Assembly (NCBI GenBank): GCA_022448665.1
Contig: JAKUUO010000011.1
Location: 1 to 46,470, forward strand
Origin: Candidatus Thalassarchaeum betae
Lineage (GTDB): Archaea > Thermoplasmatota > Poseidoniia > Poseidoniales > Thalassarchaeaceae
DNA length: 46,470 nucleotides
Direction of reading: 5' to 3'
The notes beneath the pieces are model-generated. The model did not search any database. It saw only the letters and a program-made list of their open reading frames with translations, and was not told the origin of the DNA. Positions within the stretch are counted from its first letter, which is position 1. Every line of letters starts with the position of its first letter. Below, piece by piece: positions 33,556-41,309 of this stretch. Made by a program: the position numbers and the translations under genes.

Positions 33556-35763
33556 ATGGGTCGCAAGGAAGACAACATCAAGCGTGCGACCGAGGTCATG
33601 TATGACAGGGAGCGCATTAGGAACCTCGCCATCGCCGCTCATATCGACCACGGGAAGACCACCCTATCAGACAATCTGATTGCTGGTGCCGGCATGATGT
33701 CCGAGGAACTTGCTGGGAAGTCCAGGGTGCTGGATTTCGATGATCAGGAGAGCGCGCGTGGCATCACGATCAATGCCGCTAGCGCCTCGATGGTGCACGA
33801 CGTAGGTGGAAGTGACTATCTCATCAACCTCATCGACACCCCCGGCCATGTCGACTTTGGCGGTGACGTCACAAGAGCCATGCGAGCCGTGGACGGCTGC
33901 ATCATCCTGACCTGTGCAGTGGAGGGTGCAATGCCCCAGACCGAGACTGTAGTGAGGCAGGCTCTCAAGGAGAAGGTCAGGCCCGTTCTCTTCATTAACA
34001 AGGTCGACCGTCTAATCAACGAGCTCCAAGTCACCCCTGAGGACATGCAGGAGAGATTCATGGCTCAGATTACCAAGGTCAACACACTGATCAGCGAATT
34101 CGCACCCGCAGAGCACCGAAAGGACTGGCGGGTTAGTGTCGCAGACGGGACGGTGGCTTTCGGCTCAGCATATCACAACTGGGGGATTACCGTTCCGTAC
34201 ATGGCCAAATCGGGAATCTCATTCACGGACATCTTCGAGTACTGTCATAACGAGCAACAGAAGGAGCTTGCCAAGAAAGCGCCCGTGCACGAGGTCCTCC
34301 TCGACATGTCCGTTGATAAGCTGCCTTCGCCACTTGTCGCCCAGCAATACAGAATCCCCAATATATGGAATGGCGACCTTGAATCGGAAGCAGGCGCCGC
34401 CATGCTTGGCTGCGATCCCAACGGCCCCCTATCGCTGATGATAACCAAAATCTGGATGGATCCCCACGCTGGAGAGGTCGCCGTCGGCAGGCTATACTCT
34501 GGCACTATAACGCAAGGACAGACTGTGTGGGCCTTAGGTGCTGCGAAAGCAGAGAGAGTCCAGCAGGTCAGCATGATGGTCGGAAGCGATAGGATCCAAG
34601 TTCCTGAAGTCTCATCAGGAAACATCGTCGCGCTTACCGGCGTACGTAGCGCTGCGGCAGGAGTCACGATCACACCCGAGCAGGACTCTACTCCCTTCGA
34701 AGCGATCAGGCACTACTCCGAGCCTGTTGTGACCGTCGCAATTGAGCCTAAGTCCATGAAGGACCTGCCCAAGTTCATCGGTGCTCTGCACAGCCTAGCC
34801 AAGGCGGATGCTTCGTTGGAGGTTTCCACCAACCAGGAGACCGGAGAGGCACTTCTAGCAGGAATGGGCGAGCTCCACCTTGAGATTACTGTTTACAGGC
34901 TTGAAGAGGAACAGGGGATCAAGGTCTCTGTTAGTGACCCTATCGTGGTTTACAGGGAATCTATATCCTTAGACAACAAGGGAAGGGCTTTCGAAGGCAA
35001 GTCCCCCAACCGTCACAACCGATTCTACATCGAGACCGAACCATTGCCGGACGATGTCACACAGGCCATGAGGGAAGGCATCTTCGGGGACGGTGCTGTC
35101 CGAAACCAGGATGCCAAGGAAGTCGGAAACAAATTTGCTGAGTTTGGCATGGACAAGAATCTGATGCGGAAGATATACGCGATTCACGGAACCAATGTCT
35201 TAGTCAATGATACCAAAGGAATACAGAATCTTCACGAGACACGGGAGTTGATAATTGAGGGTTTCAATGATGTGTGCAAGAAGGGTCCAGTTGCCGATGA
35301 ACCATTGATGGGAGTTATGGTCAGACTGGTCGATGCAAAGCTCCACGAGGACGCCATCCACAGGGGCCCGGCGCAGACTATTCCCGCTGTGCGTAATGCG
35401 ATTAAGGGTGCACTACTGCGTTCCAAATCAGTCATTTTCGAGCCGATGCAGAATATTCGAATAGATGCGCCGAACGATGTCATCGGTGGGGTCACTAGGG
35501 AAGTGACCACCCGCAGGGGAGTCATAGAGGACATGCCTGTTGATGGCAACACAGCCAGTGTAATCGGTAAAATGCCGATCGCCGAATCCTTCGGATTCTC
35601 GAATGACATCCGTGCTGCCACCCAAGGTCGCGCAATTTGGAACACCGAGAACTCCGGATATGTCCACCTTCCTGCTAACCTCTTTGACAAGGTCACTTCG
35701 GAAATCAGGGAGCGGAAAGGCCTGAAGGCCGAAATACCCGGTGAAGCACATTACATGGATTGA
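33556..35763 (+). CDS. fusA: Translation elongation factor EF-2
   Basis: GTPase that drives ribosomal translocation, 735 residues. The G1 motif AHIDHGKTT follows the N-terminal MGRKEDNIKRATEVMYD. G3 is DTPGHVDF and G4 is NKVDRL. Domain IV carries the diphthamide loop LHEDAIHRGPAQ with the modified His near residue 601, matching the Dph6 gene in this window. No intein is present. The stop TGA abuts the stop of the prenyl synthase fusion gene on the other strand (TGATCA). EF-1 alpha and S10, often nearby, are absent. Confidence 0.97.
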   Translation: MGRKEDNIKRATEVMYDRERIRNLAIAAHIDHGKTTLSDNLIAGAGMMSEELAGKSRVLDFDDQESARGITINAASASMVHDVGGSDYLINLIDTPGHVDFGGDVTRAMRAVDGCIILTCAVEGAMPQTETVVRQALKEKVRPVLFINKVDRLINELQVTPEDMQERFMAQITKVNTLISEFAPAEHRKDWRVSVADGTVAFGSAYHNWGITVPYMAKSGISFTDIFEYCHNEQQKELAKKAPVHEVLLDMSVDKLPSPLVAQQYRIPNIWNGDLESEAGAAMLGCDPNGPLSLMITKIWMDPHAGEVAVGRLYSGTITQGQTVWALGAAKAERVQQVSMMVGSDRIQVPEVSSGNIVALTGVRSAAAGVTITPEQDSTPFEAIRHYSEPVVTVAIEPKSMKDLPKFIGALHSLAKADASLEVSTNQETGEALLAGMGELHLEITVYRLEEEQGIKVSVSDPIVVYRESISLDNKGRAFEGKSPNRHNRFYIETEPLPDDVTQAMREGIFGDGAVRNQDAKEVGNKFAEFGMDKNLMRKIYAIHGTNVLVNDTKGIQNLHETRELIIEGFNDVCKKGPVADEPLMGVMVRLVDAKLHEDAIHRGPAQTIPAVRNAIKGALLRSKSVIFEPMQNIRIDAPNDVIGGVTREVTTRRGVIEDMPVDGNTASVIGKMPIAESFGFSNDIRAATQGRAIWNTENSGYVHLPANLFDKVTSEIRERKGLKAEIPGEAHYMD

Positions 35764-35766
35764 TCA
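35761..35766. other. Abutting convergent stops TGATCA (EF-2/IDI-prenyl synthase)
   Basis: The EF-2 TGA is directly followed by the complement of the fusion-gene TGA. Confidence 0.9.
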
Positions 35767-37491
35767 GTTGATTCGTATCAATTGGAAGTCGGTGAGATCC
35801 CTCAGTACCTGGACGGCGGCACTATCATCGAGTACGTCAAGACATTGATGGGCAAGTGAATGATGATGCATGGCGCGCTCCTTGGCATAAGCTATCGAAC
35901 CACTATCTCTTAACTCATCAACTGCAACTGCCAAATCACCATCATCGCAATCTCCAGCGCCGTATACTTGTCTGAACATGGGAAGTGCGGCCCCGCCGTC
36001 TAACGCATGGATGGCAATCAACGTTCTCTTACCTTGTACAACATCCGAACCTGCTGGCTTGCCTAAGGTCTTGGTATCTCCAGTGATGTCGATAAGGTCA
36101 TCCATTAACTGAAAGCACAGCCCCAGATTCAGACCCCAGGTCGCCATCTTCTCAACAATTTCTTCTGAGGCACCTGCAAGGATGGCACCTGTTTCAGCGC
36201 AAGTTTCGAACATCGCACTGGTCTTACCTGTAATCATGGAGATATAATCGTCTTCTGAAACAACCTCTCGCGTCTCAAAAGAGATATCCTCCTGCTGACC
36301 CTCAGCAACATTCCTGACCATCTCACCGATGGCTCTGACTAGGTAAACCAGTTTGTCTGAATCAATATCAGGAGACTCAGCTAGAATTTCAAAACCCACT
36401 GCTAGCATAGCATCGCCGGCATTGATGGCTGTCGAATCATCATATGCGACGTGAACGGCATCCAAACCCCTCCTGATGGGATCTTGATCCATGAGATCAT
36501 CGTGGACTAAGGTAAAATTGTGAATAATCTCGATGGATGCACCCAAGGTGTAGTGACCATCGTGGGCTTCTCCCACAGCTTCGCCGACCAATCTTGGAAG
36601 TATGGCCCTGAGCCTCTTCCCTCCCCCAGTGAAGAGATGGGTCATAGCGCCATGGAGTCTTTGTTGGTGCATTTTACCGAGGCCGTCCATAATGACCCGT
36701 TCAACCTTATCTCGGTGAATGCCAAGCGCATCCAACAAGGCCTGTCCGGGAGGTGTCGGTGTCATGTCGATGGACAATTCGCCACACCTCACTATTTCCG
36801 TTTGAGATGATAAGGCACTAGAATCGATGTCGGGGTAGTTAGGAAATAGGAATTTATCCCATATCATCCTGAACCATGGGGCGATGATTTTGCCCCCCCA
36901 TTCCCCGCTCCCAGCTATCATTTCGTTAATCTGTTCTGCTGAGAGCCATCTTGTCTCAGATATCTCGTTGGGGTTGGGGACGATATCAACATCAGCACGC
37001 ACCATCAGAACATGGTCGATCTCATGTTCGACCCAACTATCGTTCCATCGGCATCGATACTCGAATGTGCCTATATGATCAAACTGCCATTTTGAAGTGA
37101 CTGAACTAGCTATGCCGAGCTCCTGTTCAAGCTTTCTACAGGCTGCCTTGACAACCCCTTGGATGGGGTCGGTATTCTCACCAGGGATATCCAAGGGGTG
37201 ACTACAGCAGGAATTGGCCCAGACACCAGGAAATGTGATCTTTTCAGTAGATCTTCTTTGGACCAACATACGTCCGTTGGAATCGAATAGAAGGACGCTG
37301 AATGCCCGATGTCTATTGCCCTGTCCAAAGTGGCATTCGACCTTGCTCATTGAACCAATAACTTGGTCGTCGGAGCCAACAAGTATGCATTGCTCATCCA
37401 TCATCTCGGCTTGAGATTGATTGTGCCCTTCGAGCTTGTCAGGCAGGTCTGCATTAGCCATGCTATCGAACTGGCGAGAAAACTCTTGCAT
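35764..37491 (-). CDS. Fusion of type I isopentenyl-diphosphate isomerase and polyprenyl (geranylgeranyl) diphosphate synthase
   Basis: A 575-residue two-domain protein. Residues about 30-225 are an IDI-1 Nudix-like isomerase (IPP to DMAPP) with VECHFGQGNRHRAFSVLLFD, the catalytic-Cys region PGVWANSCCSHP and a helix with QELG. Residues about 245-575 are a trans-prenyltransferase with GGGKRLRAIL, first Asp-rich motif DDLMD (about 330-334) and second DDLID (about 461-465). This would couple DMAPP formation to chain elongation for archaeal lipids. Product length (C15, C20 or more) is not settled by inspection. The gene follows IPK by 36 bp on the same strand. ATG 37461 is an alternative start. 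Confidence 0.93.
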   Translation of the reverse strand: MQEFSRQFDSMANADLPDKLEGHNQSQAEMMDEQCILVGSDDQVIGSMSKVECHFGQGNRHRAFSVLLFDSNGRMLVQRRSTEKITFPGVWANSCCSHPLDIPGENTDPIQGVVKAACRKLEQELGIASSVTSKWQFDHIGTFEYRCRWNDSWVEHEIDHVLMVRADVDIVPNPNEISETRWLSAEQINEMIAGSGEWGGKIIAPWFRMIWDKFLFPNYPDIDSSALSSQTEIVRCGELSIDMTPTPPGQALLDALGIHRDKVERVIMDGLGKMHQQRLHGAMTHLFTGGGKRLRAILPRLVGEAVGEAHDGHYTLGASIEIIHNFTLVHDDLMDQDPIRRGLDAVHVAYDDSTAINAGDAMLAVGFEILAESPDIDSDKLVYLVRAIGEMVRNVAEGQQEDISFETREVVSEDDYISMITGKTSAMFETCAETGAILAGASEEIVEKMATWGLNLGLCFQLMDDLIDITGDTKTLGKPAGSDVVQGKRTLIAIHALDGGAALPMFRQVYGAGDCDDGDLAVAVDELRDSGSIAYAKERAMHHHSLAHQCLDVLDDSAAVQVLRDLTDFQLIRIN

Positions 37492-37527
37492 ATAATCGAA
37501 ATGCTGTGTCCAGCGGCATTCTGGTCA

Positions 37528-38343
37528 TTAGGAAGGTCGTTCACTGAGGACTTTGGTGCCAACAGCGACGCCTCGCACGACCGCATCGAGCATGCGATTG
37601 GGTTTTCGGCCGTTCAGTAACCAAACATGATCTACAGAATTTGCAATAATAGAAGCGCATTGGGCTTTGAGTAGAATCCCTCCAGTGACATCGACATCAG
37701 ATGCATGTGTCCCCCTGAGGCCATCCGATGGAATCCACTGTTCGATTAGCTTAGTACCGGACTGCTCTGGGGGTCTGTCCATGAGTCCATCGACATCTCC
37801 AAGCAGAAACAAGCAAGCAGATACATCAGGTAGTTCAATGCCCAGCCTCACCATGATATGATCGCCAGACAATATACCGAACTTGGAATCGTTCGTGACC
37901 TCGACGACATCACCGAAGGTTACTGGGATGGGTTCCGAGGGAGCCCTCACAAAGGCGGATATATCGCCTTTGAAGGTTAAACCCACACCGTTTGCCCAGT
38001 ATCTGGGAGGTAATGATTCGGCCTCGAGTCCTTGTGATTCCAAGGCCTCGACAACGTGACGATTCAATTCGAGCATGTCGAAACGAACTCTGTCCATTGC
38101 TTCGGCTTGTTCGTGCCCAATGTCTTGTTGGTATCCATCAGCAAGACGCCATTTCTTGGATTCAATGTGCCCGAATGAACCTGCACCGTGCACCAATATT
38201 ACCGAATGGCCCATATCTACGAGTTCCTTGATTACTGACGCTACGGGGCCGATGTGCGATATCTGCACATGCTTGTACTCGGTTTTGTCTGTAATCAAGC
38301 CGCCGCCCAATTTGACTATCACACGAGACACGCTGCTCCCCAA
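37528..38343 (-). CDS. ipk: Isopentenyl phosphate kinase
   Basis: Amino-acid-kinase fold enzyme that phosphorylates isopentenyl phosphate to IPP in the archaeal mevalonate pathway. N-terminal VIVKLGGGLITDK, the GAGSFGHIES loop with the family His, and C-terminal DVDVTGGILLKAQCA are diagnostic. Length is 271 residues. The start is TTG 38343 or GTG 38331; no ATG precedes the conserved block. It lies directly upstream of the IDI-prenyl synthase fusion, so IPK, IDI and chain elongation are encoded in pathway order. Confidence 0.92.
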   Translation of the reverse strand: MGSSVSRVIVKLGGGLITDKTEYKHVQISHIGPVASVIKELVDMGHSVILVHGAGSFGHIESKKWRLADGYQQDIGHEQAEAMDRVRFDMLELNRHVVEALESQGLEAESLPPRYWANGVGLTFKGDISAFVRAPSEPIPVTFGDVVEVTNDSKFGILSGDHIMVRLGIELPDVSACLFLLGDVDGLMDRPPEQSGTKLIEQWIPSDGLRGTHASDVDVTGGILLKAQCASIIANSVDHVWLLNGRKPNRMLDAVVRGVAVGTKVLSERPS

Positions 38344-38348
38344 CTATT

Positions 38349-38370
38349 GCTAAGAGGTACACGACTTAGC
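38349..38370. repeat. Inverted repeat in the IPK/zinc-ribbon divergent promoter region
   Basis: GCTAAG at 38349-38354 and CTTAGC at 38365-38370, with a 10-bp spacer, lie in the 68-bp gap between divergent genes. The arms are short, so an operator role is only a possibility. Confidence 0.25.
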
Positions 38371-38411
38371 CTCTACCGTACTTTCTTGACCTGCGGGCCC
38401 CTGAGCGATTC

Positions 38412-38744
38412 ATGTCGGACTCTGAGGCAATTGAGCAGTATCAGAGGTGGCTACAGGCAAGATTGGCTATCGCAGAGCAGATTGATGACCCATCGGAGAG
38501 ACTACGGGTGACCTTGCAAGTCGAATCGGCGATACATCTCGCCATACAATACCGTGAATTGGTGGAGTTGACGCCTGATGACATTGCTCCTCCATTCGTA
38601 GAGGTGGATTCGCCTATCAGGATCATATCAGATGAAGATTCAGTGATTTCCACAGCGATTCACGATTCTACGACTTGCACTAAATGCGACACTGAAATGA
38701 CTCAAGATCTGGAGTTTTGTCCCGCGTGTGGCGAATATCGCTGA
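38412..38744 (+). CDS. Small protein with C-terminal zinc ribbon
   Basis: A 110-residue protein with a helical N-terminal half (about 1-55), an acidic linker and a C-terminal ribbon with CTKC (Cys89, Cys92) and CPAC (Cys103, Cys106). Such ribbons often bind nucleic acid or protein; no specific family is recognised. Its stop abuts the kptA stop on the other strand (TGATCA). Confidence 0.7.
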   Translation: MSDSEAIEQYQRWLQARLAIAEQIDDPSERLRVTLQVESAIHLAIQYRELVELTPDDIAPPFVEVDSPIRIISDEDSVISTAIHDSTTCTKCDTEMTQDLEFCPACGEYR

Positions 38745-38747
38745 TCA
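38742..38747. other. Abutting convergent stops TGATCA (zinc-ribbon protein/kptA)
   Basis: The two TGA stops on opposite strands abut exactly. Confidence 0.88.
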
Positions 38748-39434
38748 TTCTTCTTCGTCCCAATGCACTCTAGCCAACTCATATTCGGGGTGGTCGTTCG
38801 CTACTATACTGAGATATTCACCTGGGACGCTATCCGCGAGATAGACGGTGATGCCTGCGTGCCATATGGTCTCACCAGCGGCCACAAACCTCGCTGTATC
38901 AACTTCAAGCAGAGTGGGGAGGGCATAATGCACGTGTCCCGCCTCAGCAGCTGAACGTATGTTTGCAGACAGATGAACATGGGAGCGCCCGCTGGGGCTA
39001 ATGCCAACTTCAATCACATTCTCGCTTTCATCCGGAGAACAGGGATAGTAGAGAGTATTGGGAATATTCTCGGTGGGCAGATCCAATTCAATCTCGACAG
39101 TATGACCGTAAGTTGCGCGTATCACGTTGGCACGAACTTCGTACCTCCCTTTGGGATCGGTCTCGGAAATGGCTCGGATGTGATGAGGTCTGAGCCAGTG
39201 ATAGCGCTTCTCGTTGGAGCCCTTGAATTGCTTGATGATGTCCTTGACATCAATCCATCCATTGATGTCCATTTCGAGGTTGAACTTCTCGGGGGCATGC
39301 CTGAGGACCAGTGCTAACCGTCTTGCCATGCTATCCCTCTCACCCGTTCGCATGATGAATCTCCCCTCGGAGTTACAGGCTGGGCACAAGTGGTCATCTG
39401 CGTAGTAACCGTGATTTGAGCATTCCCTGATCAT
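38745..39434 (-). CDS. kptA: RNA 2'-phosphotransferase KptA/Tpt1 with N-terminal zinc ribbon
   Basis: Tpt1/KptA removes the 2'-phosphate left after some RNA ligation reactions, transferring it to NAD+ to form ADP-ribose 1'',2''-cyclic phosphate. Core blocks: ARRLALVLRHAPEKFNLEMDINGWIDV, HIRAISETDPKGRYEV, the RATYGHT loop (family RAxxGHS) and GISPSGRSHVHLS. An N-terminal ribbon with Cys5, His8, Cys17 and Cys20 precedes the core, an arrangement seen in some archaeal KptA proteins. Length is 229 residues. An in-window RNA ligase partner is absent, so the physiological substrate is unclear. Confidence 0.88.
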   Translation of the reverse strand: MIRECSNHGYYADDHLCPACNSEGRFIMRTGERDSMARRLALVLRHAPEKFNLEMDINGWIDVKDIIKQFKGSNEKRYHWLRPHHIRAISETDPKGRYEVRANVIRATYGHTVEIELDLPTENIPNTLYYPCSPDESENVIEVGISPSGRSHVHLSANIRSAAEAGHVHYALPTLLEVDTARFVAAGETIWHAGITVYLADSVPGEYLSIVANDHPEYELARVHWDEEE

Positions 39435-39467
39435 CGTATCGCTTTGTCGAGTGGATTTCCTCTCATG

Positions 39468-39490
39468 AACCCCTCGGTTACGCTGGGGTT
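39468..39490. repeat. Inverted repeat near the thiolase promoter
   Basis: AACCCC at 39468-39473 and GGGGTT at 39485-39490 with an 11-bp spacer lie in the 110-bp kptA-thiolase divergent region. The right arm runs into GGTTATGTG, a possible TATA region. The evidence is weak. Confidence 0.25.
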
Positions 39491-39544
39491 ATGTGAAACA
39501 TGAGTATGGTGAATGGTTATTCGTGTACTCTTCGTCGTTGGTCC

Positions 39545-40678
39545 GTGAAGGCCGTCATCGTTGATTGGGCACGCTCGGCGTTTCATAGGGCTCACAGGGG
39601 TGATTTGGCCGCCGTGCGACCGGATGACTTGGCCGGGCAAGTCGCTAAGGCACTCATCGATAGAAACGGGATTGACCCGGCTGAATTCGATGATTTGTTG
39701 TTGGGGTGCGGTTACCCCGAAGCCGAGCAGGGGTACAATATGGGGAGACTGATGACCTTCCTGATTGGCATGCCTAACACTGTTCCCGGAGTTACATACA
39801 ACAGACTTTGTGGCTCTTCAATGCAGGCAATTCTGTCGGCTGCGGCCAATATCGAATCAGGGTGGGGTGAATGTTTCTTGTGTGTTGGAATAGAGTCGAT
39901 GAGCAGGGTGAAGCGCCGTGGCTTCAATTGGAGTCCACACCCCGGCCTTGAGGATGGCTGGCCTGAAGCCTATGTCCCCATGGGGCAGACGGCTGAGAAC
40001 ATCGCGACCCGCTGGTCCATACCCCGCACCTTGCAAGAACAATTCGCCCTCTCTTCCCATCAAAAGGCTGCGTCTGCCAGAGCCTCAGGTTCCTTCGATG
40101 ATGAATTGATACCCATTTCTCATGACGGTATCGCCATAACTGAGGATGGATGTATCAGGCCGGACACCACCTTGGAGTCAATGGCTGCACTTTCCCCCGT
40201 GTTCTCGGACGAAGGCTCCGTGACTGCAGCAACATCCTCTCCGCTAACCGATGGTGCTGCTGCCGTGATAGTTTGCAGCGAGGATTTTGCCATGTCGCGA
40301 GGTTTGCAGCCAATGGCTCGGATAGTTTCTGGTGCAGTAACTGGCTGCCCCCCTGGTATCATGGGAATCGGTCCGGTTGAGGCTACTAAGAAAGTACTAG
40401 AGAGGGCTGCTTGGGAACTGGGTTCTGTTGATCTCTTTGAGCTCAATGAAGCATTCTCCTCTCAGAGCATGGCAGTCATCGATGAACTGGGATTGGAGCC
40501 CGCCAAAGTCAACCTTGATGGGGGTGCTATTGCCATTGGACATCCATTGGGGGCTTCGGGCGCAAGGATTACTGGCAAGGCCGCTAGCCTGCTATCTCGA
40601 ACAGGCTCTAATCGTGCCATCGCTACTATGTGCATAGGGGGCGGGATGGGGATAGCAATAGCATTGGAAAGTCTGTGA
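39545..40678 (+). CDS. Thiolase (acetyl-CoA C-acyltransferase)
   Basis: Thiolase-fold enzyme that condenses or cleaves acyl-CoA; it could make acetoacetyl-CoA for the mevalonate pathway or act in fatty-acid degradation. GTG 39545 gives VKAVIVDWARSAF and places the nucleophilic Cys at residue 89 (NRLCGSS), the canonical position, so I prefer it to ATG 39500. The other active-site blocks are present: ELNEAF, GGAIAIGHPLGASG with His333 and MCIGGGMG with Cys363. Length of 377 residues is slightly short for biosynthetic thiolases. No neighbouring HMG-CoA synthase or DUF35 protein is seen. Confidence 0.9.
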   Translation: MKAVIVDWARSAFHRAHRGDLAAVRPDDLAGQVAKALIDRNGIDPAEFDDLLLGCGYPEAEQGYNMGRLMTFLIGMPNTVPGVTYNRLCGSSMQAILSAAANIESGWGECFLCVGIESMSRVKRRGFNWSPHPGLEDGWPEAYVPMGQTAENIATRWSIPRTLQEQFALSSHQKAASARASGSFDDELIPISHDGIAITEDGCIRPDTTLESMAALSPVFSDEGSVTAATSSPLTDGAAAVIVCSEDFAMSRGLQPMARIVSGAVTGCPPGIMGIGPVEATKKVLERAAWELGSVDLFELNEAFSSQSMAVIDELGLEPAKVNLDGGAIAIGHPLGASGARITGKAASLLSRTGSNRAIATMCIGGGMGIAIALESL

Positions 40679-40681
40679 TCA
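40676..40681. other. Abutting convergent stops TGATCA (thiolase/membrane zinc-ribbon protein)
   Basis: The two TGA stops on opposite strands abut exactly. ATTC follows this hexamer, as TTC follows at 38748, so the downstream bases are also alike: both convergent minus-strand proteins end in Glu-Glu. Confidence 0.88.
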
Positions 40682-41239
40682 TTCCTCTTCCCTGGAGATT
40701 AGATTTGAGTTGCAGTTAGGACATCTATCACTCGACGTCATTCTGTTAGGATAGACTGCGAGTATGCTCGAGCAGCTCGGGCAAGTAGCTAACACCTCTC
40801 GATCGTCTGCTGAGGATCGTAAATTTCCACCCCAACCGGTTCCCTCATACCACTGAATATAGGCAGGGTTCCTCATTGTGGGTATCCTCCTAAGCGCACT
40901 CACACCCAAGAGTAAAAACAAGATTCCCTGCAGAAACCAAATGCCGCCAGCCGACATCGAATCTGATACTACGATTAGGCCGAACAACAAGAATGCAGAC
41001 CCAAACAAAGATAACGAGTAGATTCCCAGTTTATTCCCATATTCTGTGCGTTTGTGAAGCGTGTATGTAGTCAGGACTCCCAATGGAACCAGAACCGCGC
41101 CCACAATCAATGTGAATATCCTCACGGGGCCATTCCATGTGGAAAGCAGAGACAGGATGATTAACGTGACAAAGACGGTATCAATTGCGATGAATCGGAT
41201 GAGGTGCCGGTGCAGTTGCTCCATCTGACTGCGTGGCAT
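40679..41239 (-). CDS. Membrane protein with C-terminal zinc ribbon
   Basis: A 186-residue protein with four hydrophobic segments (about residues 14-34, 38-60, 72-92 and 98-116) followed by a soluble tail holding CPSC (Cys153, Cys156) and CPNC (Cys173, Cys176). No family is recognised. The ribbon would lie in the cytoplasm if the N-terminus is also inside. Its stop abuts the thiolase stop (TGATCA). It is divergent from coaBC across 70 bp in which I see no clear signal. Confidence 0.7.
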   Translation of the reverse strand: MPRSQMEQLHRHLIRFIAIDTVFVTLIILSLLSTWNGPVRIFTLIVGAVLVPLGVLTTYTLHKRTEYGNKLGIYSLSLFGSAFLLFGLIVVSDSMSAGGIWFLQGILFLLLGVSALRRIPTMRNPAYIQWYEGTGWGGNLRSSADDREVLATCPSCSSILAVYPNRMTSSDRCPNCNSNLISREEE

Positions 41240-41309
41240 GAACCCCGATTAGTCGCTTCAAAGATGACCTTTCCGCCGGCGACGCACTCATGAAGCCCCT
41301 CGTACTCGC

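Noticed and set aside
33556..35763. Intein in EF-2, RfcL or Lhr
   Set aside because: EF-2 and RfcL have normal lengths and uninterrupted motifs; the extra Lhr length is C-terminal to the core and shows no intein splice-block residues.
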